From Paracoccaceae bacterium (GTDB lineage Bacteria > Pseudomonadota > Alphaproteobacteria > Rhodobacterales > Rhodobacteraceae): a stretch of 35,423 nt of DNA. Under the pieces are notes generated by a model that saw only the letters and a list, made by a program, of their open reading frames with translations, was not told the origin of the DNA and did no database searches. Positions within the stretch are counted from its first letter, which is position 1, and each line of letters starts with the position of its first letter. Shown here piece by piece: positions 1 to 7,146 of this stretch. The translations under genes and the position numbers were made by a program. The stretch lies in the NCBI GenBank assembly GCA_029247845.1, contig JAQWKM010000186.1:1-35423 (forward strand), in the 5' to 3' direction.

Positions 1-186
1 ACCGTTCAAAGACAACGAACCGCTCGATTGCGTGAGCAAACCTGAAATCAGATTTACCAATGTACTCTTTCCAGCGCCATTTGGACCAATAAGGCCTCGA
101 ACCTCTCTAGGTTGTATAGAAAATGAGACATTTTGGACGGCCTTCACGCCACCAAATGTTTTGCTTATTCCGGAGAGATCAAGCAT
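1..186 (-). CDS. ABC transporter ATP-binding protein, LivG-like (N-terminal part, cut by window edge)
   Basis: Only the first 62 codons lie in the window. The start ATG is at 186. The Walker A motif GPNGAGKST is visible at residues 34-42. The opening (a short beta strand, then KTFGGVKAVQNVSF) resembles the LivG-type ATPases of branched-chain amino acid or amide uptake systems. It would energise import at the inner face of the cytoplasmic membrane. The start overlaps the stop of the upstream cysteine hydrolase by 8 bases, so the two are probably translationally coupled, which ties the transporter to that hydrolase and the amidohydrolase before it. The specific substrate cannot be told from this fragment, and the LivG assignment rests on the N-terminal motif only. 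Confidence 0.85.
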   Translation of the reverse strand, partial: MLDLSGISKTFGGVKAVQNVSFSIQPREVRGLIGPNGAGKSTLVNLISGLLTQSSGSLSLNG

Positions 187-820
187 TGGCCACCTCTTCG
201 ATAAGTTCACGGGATGTCACTTGACGGCAATAACCCTTTATTGTTCTCAGTGAATTCTCATGGCGTTCCTGACTATAGGTAAGGGTCGCATCCGTTACTT
301 CTGTCACAAGATAACCCAAATCGCATGCATCCCGAATAGCACTTTCAACGCATTGATCTGTAATAAGCCCGGAAATAACCAATTGTTTTACTCCAAGGTT
401 CCTCAAAATATAATCGATATGGGTTGAAACAAACACAGATGATGAAGTTTTGGGAAGCACAATTTCGTCCTCATATGGCTCAAGCTGACCTATAACTTTA
501 CCATCCCAAGAGCCCTTTGGCACGTTGAAGCCAGTTATTTTATAATCAAGTGACCTATCCCGCCCATCAAGCGTTAGACTTTCAATTGTTGTGTACATCA
601 CCTCGATATTAGCGTTTCTGCAAGCAGATTGAATGGCTTGCATATTTGGGATTACGCGCGTATTTAGTTCGTTGAAAAACCAGCCATATTTATTAGTGAA
701 TTCATCGCTGGGTAAGCTGGAAAATTCAGATCCATTTGGATGCGCCGCGAAGTTCTGCACATCGATGAACAAAAGCGCGCTTTGCTCAGGTTTGAGTGAA
801 ATGTTTCGACTCAATGTCAT
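179..820 (-). CDS. isochorismatase-family cysteine hydrolase
   Basis: 213 aa, within the usual length of the family. The expected catalytic triad is visible: Asp20 in LFIDVQNF, Lys124 in VLPKTSSSVF and Cys157 in GLITDQCVESA. The GLITDQC and AIRDACDLGY segments are typical of amidohydrolases related to N-carbamoylsarcosine amidase and nicotinamidase, so hydrolysis of a C-N bond (amide, carbamoyl or ureido) is more likely than true isochorismatase action. No signal peptide, so cytoplasmic. The start shares one base with the stop of the N-formylglutamate amidohydrolase homologue upstream (TAATG), and its stop overlaps the ABC ATPase start: a compact three-gene operon. The substrate is not recognisable from sequence. 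Confidence 0.88.
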   Translation of the reverse strand: MTLSRNISLKPEQSALLFIDVQNFAAHPNGSEFSSLPSDEFTNKYGWFFNELNTRVIPNMQAIQSACRNANIEVMYTTIESLTLDGRDRSLDYKITGFNVPKGSWDGKVIGQLEPYEDEIVLPKTSSSVFVSTHIDYILRNLGVKQLVISGLITDQCVESAIRDACDLGYLVTEVTDATLTYSQERHENSLRTIKGYCRQVTSRELIEEVANA

Positions 821-1560
821 TATAGCCCTTTCAAAAAATCATTGAGTGCTTTAGTGAGAAGTTTTGACCATTGGGAGACTCCAATCTGATGGTTGATTTG
901 ATCATTTCGTACTTCAATCAAGCAATGTGGTAGCTGCCTTGCCTCGGCATGTTGCGGAATAAACCAGTCCGTTTTATCGTCAATTTGGTAAGGTTGATTA
1001 ATTGCTAGATTTAAATCTGGTCTAATTTGCGCAATGGAATTAATCAAAGCTTCGGCAGTTGACAGACTTTTACGAGACAAGAACCCAGCGTTCCATGCCC
1101 GTGCATGACCGCCAAAAACTGGCGTGTAAGAGTGAATTGAAAAGGCTGCTTTTCGTTCACTAGAATCAAATGCGGCCTTGATGGCCTGATCCATTGGCTC
1201 AAAAATCGCATGCCTGCGTGCCTCTTTCTCATTGAAGTCCAGATTTTTGTTTGCAGCAATTTCAATATCATCACTGATTTCCGGTATTGACTCACTGCTT
1301 CCCGGCGGCCGGTTAGAGTCTATAACCAGTCGACTGTAGCGCTGAAGTATCAAAGGCGCCTGTATGCTTTGCGCCAGTTCGCGCGCAAGAGTTTCCGCGC
1401 CAATATCCCAACCGCGGTGACTAGAAAGCGTAGCATTATCAAGTCCCAGATTTTTAAGCGATTTGGGAATGGCGCGTCCGGCATGTTCACAGAGCAACAA
1501 TAAAGGCACCTTACTAGAAGGATTGACCAGCTCGACGGGATTAGGATCTAGCTCGGTCAT
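820..1560 (-). CDS. N-formylglutamate amidohydrolase family protein
   Basis: About 246 aa from the ATG at 1560; the frame stays open to 1659 with alternative starts at 1587 and 1659, none with a clear ribosome site. I chose 1560 because family homology begins soon after it. Family (FGase) features are LLCEHAGRAIP near the N-terminus, GWDIGAETLARELA, an Arg-rich YSRLVIDSNRPPGSSES and SIHSYTPVF. Known members hydrolyse N-formyl-L-glutamate to formate and glutamate in histidine degradation (HutG type), but no hut gene is in view. The neighbours are an amidase-like cysteine hydrolase, a GS-like ligase, an RpiR regulator and an ABC ATPase, so the enzyme may act on another N-acyl or amide compound. 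First gene of the leftward operon. Confidence 0.85.
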   Translation of the reverse strand: MTELDPNPVELVNPSSKVPLLLLCEHAGRAIPKSLKNLGLDNATLSSHRGWDIGAETLARELAQSIQAPLILQRYSRLVIDSNRPPGSSESIPEISDDIEIAANKNLDFNEKEARRHAIFEPMDQAIKAAFDSSERKAAFSIHSYTPVFGGHARAWNAGFLSRKSLSTAEALINSIAQIRPDLNLAINQPYQIDDKTDWFIPQHAEARQLPHCLIEVRNDQINHQIGVSQWSKLLTKALNDFLKGL

Positions 1561-1669
1561 CAATTTGAAGTGAGTGGCATACGTCATATCGCAAGGTAAT
1601 GAAAATAAAATTCCACTGTCAAATAAAATTTTGTTGACTGAAATTTTTTTTACTATCATTTGTGCTTTT

Positions 1670-2518
1670 ATGTTGATCCGCGATCAAATAGAAAAGAACT
1701 CTGGGACACTGACGCAATCCGAGCGTAAACTCGCGTCTGCTTTATTGTCCGATTATCCCTATGCCGGTTTAGTCACTATACAAGAGTTGGCTGAAAGAGC
1801 CGAAGTTTCACCCCCGTCGATTTCCCGTTTTGTTACAAAGATAGGTCTATCAGGCTATCAAGAGATGCAACGCCGACTGATTAGAGAATTAAAAGGTGGT
1901 GATAATTCCCCACTAGAGCTTCATGAAACAGGACGGCGAATAGAGGGCAGATATCTTGCGGAATTTACGCTTCGTGCAGCGGAACAGATGCGAGTGGCGG
2001 CAAAAGCGGTCACAGAAGGGCAATTTGAGCGCATTGTTGACTTAATTAGCGATCCGAAACGAGACATATATGCTCTTGGTGGGCGAATTAGCGATACCTT
2101 GGCAACGCATTTGTCATTTCACCTGCGTCAAGCGCGCAAAGGAGTATATCATATTCCACGCGACCCCGAGAGCTGGCCAGAATATCTTTTGCGGATGAAA
2201 TCAGGTGATATTTTCTTTTTAGCGGACTTTCGCAGATATCAGCCCAACCTGACGCACCTGGCGAAACAAGCGTCTGTTGACTACAAAGCTCAGGTCATTT
2301 TGATGACAGATAAATGGCTGTCGCCAGCCAACCGCCATGCATCAGAAGTTTTAGCGGTGCCCATCGATACAGGAACGATCTGGGATAGCTATAGTGCAGC
2401 GCTTGCCGTAACCGAAGCGCTGGTTACGCGCGTGGCAGAGAAAAAGTGGGATAGCACGCGGCAGCGTATAGAGTCATGGGACAGAGCCCGAAAAAATCAA
2501 TTGGAGGACGATAAATGA
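1670..2518 (+). CDS. RpiR-family transcriptional regulator (HTH + SIS domain)
   Basis: 282 aa from the ATG at 1670 (MLIRDQIEKN). The same frame opens earlier at 1574, but that would overlap the divergent operon, and homology starts only after 1670. The N-terminal HTH_6 domain spans about residues 10-75, with the recognition region LAERAEVSPPSISRFVTKIG. A SIS (sugar/phospho-ligand binding) domain follows at about 120-260. RpiR proteins bind DNA as dimers and respond to a small ligand. It is divergent from the amidohydrolase operon and overlaps the GS-like gene by ATGA, so it probably controls both from the 1561-1669 intergenic region. The ligand is unknown. Confidence 0.88.
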   Translation: MLIRDQIEKNSGTLTQSERKLASALLSDYPYAGLVTIQELAERAEVSPPSISRFVTKIGLSGYQEMQRRLIRELKGGDNSPLELHETGRRIEGRYLAEFTLRAAEQMRVAAKAVTEGQFERIVDLISDPKRDIYALGGRISDTLATHLSFHLRQARKGVYHIPRDPESWPEYLLRMKSGDIFFLADFRRYQPNLTHLAKQASVDYKAQVILMTDKWLSPANRHASEVLAVPIDTGTIWDSYSAALAVTEALVTRVAEKKWDSTRQRIESWDRARKNQLEDDK

Positions 2519-3816
2519 CGCCCTTAATATTCGCAGCCACCTGTGATTTGGCCGGTAAAGTGCGCGGTAAAGCTTTCCCAGCTTCAGATTTGGGTCGACG
2601 GCTTGAAAGAGGCGTGGGTTGGACACCCACAAACGTTCAGATCAACTGCTTTGACGGCATAGCAGATAGTCCGTTTGGGGCTCTGGGTGATCTACTTTTG
2701 GTCCCAGATGAAGGCACAAGAGTTGACCTAGAATTTGCGACTAGGCGCGAAAGTTTTATACTGGGAGATATAATTACTCTAGAAGGTCAATACTGGGATT
2801 TCTGCACGCGCTCCCTACTTCGCTCAGCCCTCAATCGGCTACAAGAGGTTGCTGGTGTTAAGCTCTTGGCAGCTTTTGAACACGAATTCCAAATGAAATC
2901 AAAAAGCGGCCTTACAGGAGAAGGATTTGGCCGTTCAGGTTTTGAACACCAGCGCGATCTGTGCGAGTCAATTATAGCTCAGATAAGTGCTGCAGGTTTA
3001 AAGCCCGAGAGTATCATGAAAGAATATGGACCTGAGCAATATGAAGTTGTTATCGGCCCAGAGATAGGCATTCGCGCAGCAGATGCCGCAGTTATCGTAA
3101 GGGAAATCACGCGATCCACAGCACGTTTTCTGAATGAGGAAGCAACATTTACCCCAATCCGTGATCCAAAAAGCGTTGGAAACGGAGTTCATATTCATAT
3201 GAGCTTTCTAGATCTGGAGGGCAACCCGCAAACTTATGATCCATCAGGCGACTGTGGGATGTCTAAGATTACAAGTGCATTCTCAGCAGGTATTTTGAAA
3301 TATCTCGAAAGCATCCTTGCATTAACAGCGCCATCCGTCATTTCCTATCTTCGATTAACGCCTCACCGCTGGTCGGCTGCTTACAACAATTTGGGCTTTC
3401 ATGACCGCGAGGCATCGCTTCGAATATGCCCAACGACTGTAAAAGATCCATTAGAAATAGAACGCCAGTTCAATATAGAATATCGCGCAGCAGACGCCTC
3501 AGCCTGTCCTCACCTTGCGCTGGCTGCAATTGTTCATGCAGGAGTCCAGGGAATTGAAGATGGCCTGACAGCGCCTAAGCCCTCAGAGGAAGATTTGTCG
3601 TTGCTGTCAGCAGATGAGCTTGGCAAGCGCGGATTTGTTCGCCTTCCAGAGACGCTTGAAGATGCTCTTGAACGAATGCGCAATAACCCAATACTGTCAA
3701 AATGGTTTCCAGACGGGTTTTTACCTGTCTATCTATCTCACAAGACGTCCGAAATTTCTCATCTCGCAAATATGGATGATGGAGATCGATGTAAATTATA
3801 TGAAACAACCTACTAA
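2515..3816 (+). CDS. glutamine synthetase family protein (GS-like gamma-glutamyl ligase)
   Basis: 433 aa. Members of this family join glutamate to ammonia or an amine using ATP. Visible GS landmarks are the metal-binding FEHEF near residue 122, EQYEVVI, ATFTPIR, the GNGVHIHMS loop, the substrate/ATP region SYLRLTPHRWSAAY, and EYRAADAS. Several positions differ from housekeeping GlnA: the usual NR before the aaxRxP motif is DR (HDREASLRI), and the usual NPYL is CPHL. It is therefore a GS-like enzyme, perhaps a gamma-glutamylamide synthetase of the PuuA/GlnA3 kind, rather than the ammonia-assimilating GlnA. Its ATG overlaps the regulator's stop by four bases. Cytoplasmic. Confidence 0.85.
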   Translation: MTPLIFAATCDLAGKVRGKAFPASDLGRRLERGVGWTPTNVQINCFDGIADSPFGALGDLLLVPDEGTRVDLEFATRRESFILGDIITLEGQYWDFCTRSLLRSALNRLQEVAGVKLLAAFEHEFQMKSKSGLTGEGFGRSGFEHQRDLCESIIAQISAAGLKPESIMKEYGPEQYEVVIGPEIGIRAADAAVIVREITRSTARFLNEEATFTPIRDPKSVGNGVHIHMSFLDLEGNPQTYDPSGDCGMSKITSAFSAGILKYLESILALTAPSVISYLRLTPHRWSAAYNNLGFHDREASLRICPTTVKDPLEIERQFNIEYRAADASACPHLALAAIVHAGVQGIEDGLTAPKPSEEDLSLLSADELGKRGFVRLPETLEDALERMRNNPILSKWFPDGFLPVYLSHKTSEISHLANMDDGDRCKLYETTY

Positions 3817-3825
3817 AACGGTAGG
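3809..3825 (+). terminator. weak stem-loop at the end of the GS-like gene
   Basis: CCTAC and GTAGG can pair across a 7-base loop (3809-3813 with 3821-3825), overlapping the stop codon of the GS-like gene. There is no strong T-run directly after it, so termination is only a possibility. Confidence 0.25.
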
Positions 3826-3917
3826 CAATAATCGAAGCTTTTTGCTAACTGTGAGCCTGTAACGCATTATAATGGAAAGCTTGAATACGATTTGAGAGGG
3901 GAATATTACTATTTTAA

Positions 3918-4862
3918 TTATTTTTTATGTTTTTCGTACGAGGCACCAAGTTCTTTTTTTAAAAATTCGCCGAAGTTTATAGCGTTAAATTTAGGCTCTC
4001 CAGTTCCTCTCAACGGTTTTACATTTAGACTAACATGAGGATCATAAAAAAATGGGCACGAATACCTCTCCTGACCAGATTTATTGATGACGCGATGCGG
4101 CGTTGAACGTAAACGTCCGTTCGTCATTCTATGAAGCATATCCCCAACATTAACCACAAAACTATTTTCCAGTTTTGGGACATCTAGCCAAACTCCATCG
4201 GGCGATTGAACCTGCAATCCCCCAATATCATCTTGTGCCAAAATTGTAAGACATCCAAAGTCTGTATGTGGTGCTGAACTATAGAGATCTTGCGAACTGC
4301 TTGTTGCAAGCGGTGGATAATATAACAAGCGAAGCCAAGTGGTTGGCGGCACAAACTTGGCCATTACAGATAAGTCTTGTACACCTGCCGATAAAAGTGC
4401 AAGCCGCATTAGTTTATATGCAAGTTTTTCAAGTTCAGAATTATATTTTTCCAAATTCGTGCGAAAGCCAGCGAGTTCCGGCCACTGATTAGGCCCTGAA
4501 AGATAAACGTCCTCACTTTCCACTTTATCTTCACGCATCATCATAAAGCTTGCCGATTGATTAGGTTTTTTGACCTTCGCAAGTTGGGCTTTCACATCCA
4601 TGGAGGTGTTGACCGCAATATAACCGCGATGCTTGTGATCAAGATTGACCTTTATTTTGTCCTTTAGATGATGGCCATGGAACCTGATTGACGCTTCAAA
4701 AATACTCTCTACCAAGGTAGGGTCGATCCCGTGATTGACAATATAGCTAAAACCCAATTTGTTATATGCTTGGTAAAAAGAGTAAGTTAACTCAGATGAT
4801 GGAATTTCCTCATTAATCGACCTAACATCGATAATTGGGATAGCGCTATGTTCGGCAGTCAT
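3918..4862 (-). CDS. 2-oxoglutarate/Fe(II)-dependent oxygenase, isopenicillin N synthase-like
   Basis: 314 aa. The N-terminal DIOX_N-type segment (IPIIDVRSI... LGFSYIVNHGI) is followed by the double-stranded beta-helix core. The facial triad is visible as H199-x-D201 (PHTDFGCLTIL) and H256 (TPHRVIN). R266 and S268 (RYSCPFF) form the usual 2-oxoglutarate carboxylate clamp. Such enzymes hydroxylate or desaturate small molecules using O2 and 2-oxoglutarate; bacterial homologues of this type are widespread and mostly of unknown substrate. It converges on the GS-like gene, with about 100 bases between. No signal peptide. The alternative identity is an IPNS/EFE-like enzyme with a different activity; the substrate cannot be inferred. 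Confidence 0.9.
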   Translation of the reverse strand: MTAEHSAIPIIDVRSINEEIPSSELTYSFYQAYNKLGFSYIVNHGIDPTLVESIFEASIRFHGHHLKDKIKVNLDHKHRGYIAVNTSMDVKAQLAKVKKPNQSASFMMMREDKVESEDVYLSGPNQWPELAGFRTNLEKYNSELEKLAYKLMRLALLSAGVQDLSVMAKFVPPTTWLRLLYYPPLATSSSQDLYSSAPHTDFGCLTILAQDDIGGLQVQSPDGVWLDVPKLENSFVVNVGDMLHRMTNGRLRSTPHRVINKSGQERYSCPFFYDPHVSLNVKPLRGTGEPKFNAINFGEFLKKELGASYEKHKK

Positions 4863-5215
4863 CTCACAACTTTCTCAACTGATTTGATACCAAAGCACCC
4901 TAAACTATAAAATCTGCTAACACCATTTTTCTAGTCTGAGTGGTTAGGATCAGTTTTATCAGTATGGTGCGCGTAAGCTTATTGCTAAAAAATTAAAACT
5001 CTTTTCTCCCTAAGACAATAGCCTGATGGACCTGCATCCGTAAAGATACCGTTTTGTTAGAACTGTTTTCTAAGGTCAGGGGTGGGTGACGGAGGAAAAA
5101 ACTGATTTATTTAACGATCCTCAAGGCCAGTTAACAAGGACATCAGTCATAAATTTACCAAGCATTCACACTTCCTAATGGTTACACTTCAGTGCAGATG
5201 GGCTATGAGAAAACA
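4863..5215. other. 353-base intergenic region, no gene recognised
   Basis: AT-rich stretch between the divergent oxygenase and sirtuin genes, so it should hold promoters for both. I see no RNA gene and no convincing hexamer pair. A GTG-started frame of about 30 codons beginning near 5086 follows no recognisable family. Confidence 0.4.
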
Positions 5216-5974
5216 ATGAAAAATAAAACTCTTTACATAACCGGGGCAGGCGTTAGCGCAGAAAGTGGTATTCCTACCTTTCGGGGTAAAGATGGCTTTT
5301 GGACTGTTGGCAGTCAGAACTATACGCCACAGGAAATGGCAACGAGGCAGATGTATTTGTCACATCCAGATGAGTTTCTGCTGTGGTATTTCAAACGATT
5401 TGCGTCATATCGCCATATAAAGCCCAACGCTGTTCATTACTGGCTGACTGATAAACGGCTGGTCACGCAGAACATAGATGGCTTAGACGGCAAGGCTGGC
5501 AACGCTGCATATGTGCCAATCCACGGACGTCTAGACAAGGTGACAGTGCTTCACGAACAGGGGCTGGACGTTCCTCTGATTGACGCCCCTTGGGAAGACG
5601 TGGCAGCAGTCTGCGATGATTTGGACGATAACTCACGCCTTACACCGGTCCTGCTAGACGCTTTCAAAATATCAAAGACAACGCTCAAACCAGAACCTGA
5701 TGTGTCTCTGAAGCCATTCGTTTTGCTATTTGATGAATACTATACCGATCTCTATCGCATGTCAGAGGCAGAAGATTGGATGCACGACGCCCAGCGCATA
5801 GTATTCATGGGAACGTCGTTCAGCGTAAATATAACCAGTATCGCCTTACGCACTGCCCTTTCAAACGAAGCCGCCATTGAGGTCGTTGATCCTCAACCAA
5901 TTGATCTTGGATACGAGAGAATCGAATATCACAAGATGACGGCAGCCGATTACGTTTCAGACAGATCGGGATGA
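5216..5974 (+). CDS. Sir2-family NAD-dependent deacylase lacking zinc-ribbon cysteines
   Basis: 252 aa from the ATG at 5216 (weak GAG ribosome site just upstream); a GTG at 5192 and an ATG at 5198 are in frame. Sirtuin NAD-binding motifs are clear: GAGVSAESGIPTFRG at residues 10-24, TQNIDG at 84-89, catalytic His103 in PIHGRL, and GTSFSVNIT at about 199-207. Sirtuins normally carry four zinc-binding cysteines between the catalytic His and the xRPxVVxFGE segment. Here there is a single Cys (133) and the equivalent segment reads LKPFVLLFDE. The NAD/catalytic core is thus retained while the structural zinc module is missing or remodelled. It stands alone, with no defence partner next to it. Activity could be deacylation, NAD hydrolysis or ADP-ribosylation; the family call is firm, the function not. 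Confidence 0.85.
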   Translation: MKNKTLYITGAGVSAESGIPTFRGKDGFWTVGSQNYTPQEMATRQMYLSHPDEFLLWYFKRFASYRHIKPNAVHYWLTDKRLVTQNIDGLDGKAGNAAYVPIHGRLDKVTVLHEQGLDVPLIDAPWEDVAAVCDDLDDNSRLTPVLLDAFKISKTTLKPEPDVSLKPFVLLFDEYYTDLYRMSEAEDWMHDAQRIVFMGTSFSVNITSIALRTALSNEAAIEVVDPQPIDLGYERIEYHKMTAADYVSDRSG

Positions 5975-6131
5975 TGGTCGGCTTGAGGTCAAGGAATCGT
6001 TGATAAAGGGGAAATAACCAAAAGTGTGAAATCCAGATCAAAACAGAGGCAAGCAACGGTTTTTTGTAACCCATTTGTAAACCAAAAGCTAAATCACTTT
6101 TGCAACAAACCTGCTAAGTCATTGATATCAG

Positions 6132-6207
6132 TGGTGAGCCGTGCAGGATTCGAACCTGCGACCCACTGATTAAAAGTCAGTTGCTCTACCAACTGAGCTA
6201 ACGGCCC
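6132..6207 (-). tRNA. tRNA-Lys (anticodon TTT)
   Basis: A full cloverleaf can be folded on the minus strand. The acceptor stem GGGCCGT pairs with ACGGCTC (one G-T), with D-loop AGCTCAGTTGGTAGAGC and anticodon arm ACTGA-CTTTTAA-TCAGT giving anticodon TTT. The T-arm is GCAGG-TTCGAAT-CCTGC and the discriminator base is A. The 3' CCA is encoded (6132-6134), giving 76 nt; without it the gene spans 6135-6207. Confidence 0.97.
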
Positions 6208-6218
6208 ACTAAATGGCT

Positions 6219-6247
6219 TGTCTAGAAACAGTCTCACAGATGGTCAA
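6219..6247 (-). promoter_or_regulatory. probable promoter of tRNA-Lys
   Basis: On the minus strand a TTGACC hexamer (6247-6242) is followed after exactly 17 bases by TAGACA (6224-6219), which ends 11 bases before the first tRNA base. The spacing and position fit a sigma-70-type promoter with a very short leader. The -10 match is only partial (3 of 6). Confidence 0.5.
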
Positions 6248-6312
6248 CCCCAAATTCAAAAAAAATTCCTCAATCTATGGATTCCTAGGTGCGCCCACGG
6301 TATACGCCGTTC

Positions 6313-7146
6313 ATGACAGATAAGACACGCATAAATCTTCCGTTCATGAAAATGCATGGGCTGGGAAATGACTTCGTCGTCGTAGACGCCAGAGACCAAC
6401 AGTTTCCAGCGTCCGATTCTGTTATAAAATCGATAGCCGATCGCAATCGAGGTGTTGGGTTTGACCAACTCGCCGTGATTGAGGAAAGCGACACGGATGC
6501 TCATTTAGTTTTTTACAATGCCGATGGTTCAACCTCAGCAGTCTGCGGAAATGCGACACGCTGTATCGCGCGCTACCTTATGGATGAAAGCGGTAAAACA
6601 GAATTGTCATTGAGTACCAAACATGGGGTTTTACAGGCCCGCGATGTCGGTGAAGGTTATACTTCTGTGAATATGGGACCGCCTCAAATACTTTGGCATG
6701 ATATCCCACTTTCCGAGGACGTAGATACGCTACACTTGCCAATCCCCGGTGATCCGGTTGCAACAAATATGGGCAATCCGCACTGTACCTTTTTTGTCCA
6801 GGATGCTGAAAGCGTAGATTTGCAAACACGCGCCGCGTCGATTGAACATCATCCGCTCTTTCCGCAACGGACCAACGTGCAATTTGCCTCACTTATAGGA
6901 GGCAATCACATAAGGATGCGCGTCTGGGAAAGGGGTGTTGGCGTAACACTTGCCTCTGGTTCGTCCGCTTGCGCCACAGTCGTCGCGGCAGTTCGTCGTG
7001 GTTTAACTGGCCACAATGTCCGGATTGATCTAGATGGTGGGCGTTTGAAAGTGGACTGGAGCAACGAAGGTGTTTGGCTTTCTGGTCCGACCATGCATGT
7101 TTTTTCAGGCACATTTACAAGCGAATTTTTGGAGAACGATACGTGA
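6313..7146 (+). CDS. dapF: diaminopimelate epimerase
   Basis: 277 aa from the ATG at 6313; a GTG at 6289 and an ATG at 6346 are in frame and also possible. It interconverts LL- and meso-diaminopimelate in the lysine and peptidoglycan pathway, in the cytoplasm. Visible features are the family opening MKMHGLGNDFVVVD, the first catalytic cysteine Cys78 in VCGNATRC, GNPHCTFFV, and WERGVGVTLASGSSACA near residue 205. In the classical enzyme the second acid/base cysteine lies in ACGTGACA; here that residue is Ser215, with Cys220 five residues on. The overall match to DapF is full length and strong. The stop overlaps the GTG start of mtaB. Confidence 0.93.
   Translation: MTDKTRINLPFMKMHGLGNDFVVVDARDQQFPASDSVIKSIADRNRGVGFDQLAVIEESDTDAHLVFYNADGSTSAVCGNATRCIARYLMDESGKTELSLSTKHGVLQARDVGEGYTSVNMGPPQILWHDIPLSEDVDTLHLPIPGDPVATNMGNPHCTFFVQDAESVDLQTRAASIEHHPLFPQRTNVQFASLIGGNHIRMRVWERGVGVTLASGSSACATVVAAVRRGLTGHNVRIDLDGGRLKVDWSNEGVWLSGPTMHVFSGTFTSEFLENDT

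Noticed and set aside
4863-5215. Possible small GTG-started gene near 5086
   Set aside because: Only about 30 codons, no family resemblance and no downstream coupling; too little to call.
5216-5974. Sir2 protein as part of an anti-phage system (Thoeris, Avs or DSR-like)
   Set aside because: No TIR, STAND/NTPase, helicase or SLOG partner is adjacent, and the protein is a short single-domain sirtuin flanked by an oxygenase and a tRNA gene.
7074-7142. Upstream ATG extension of mtaB
   Set aside because: It would overlap dapF by 73 bases; the GTG at 7143 has a ribosome site and matches the start of MtaB homology.
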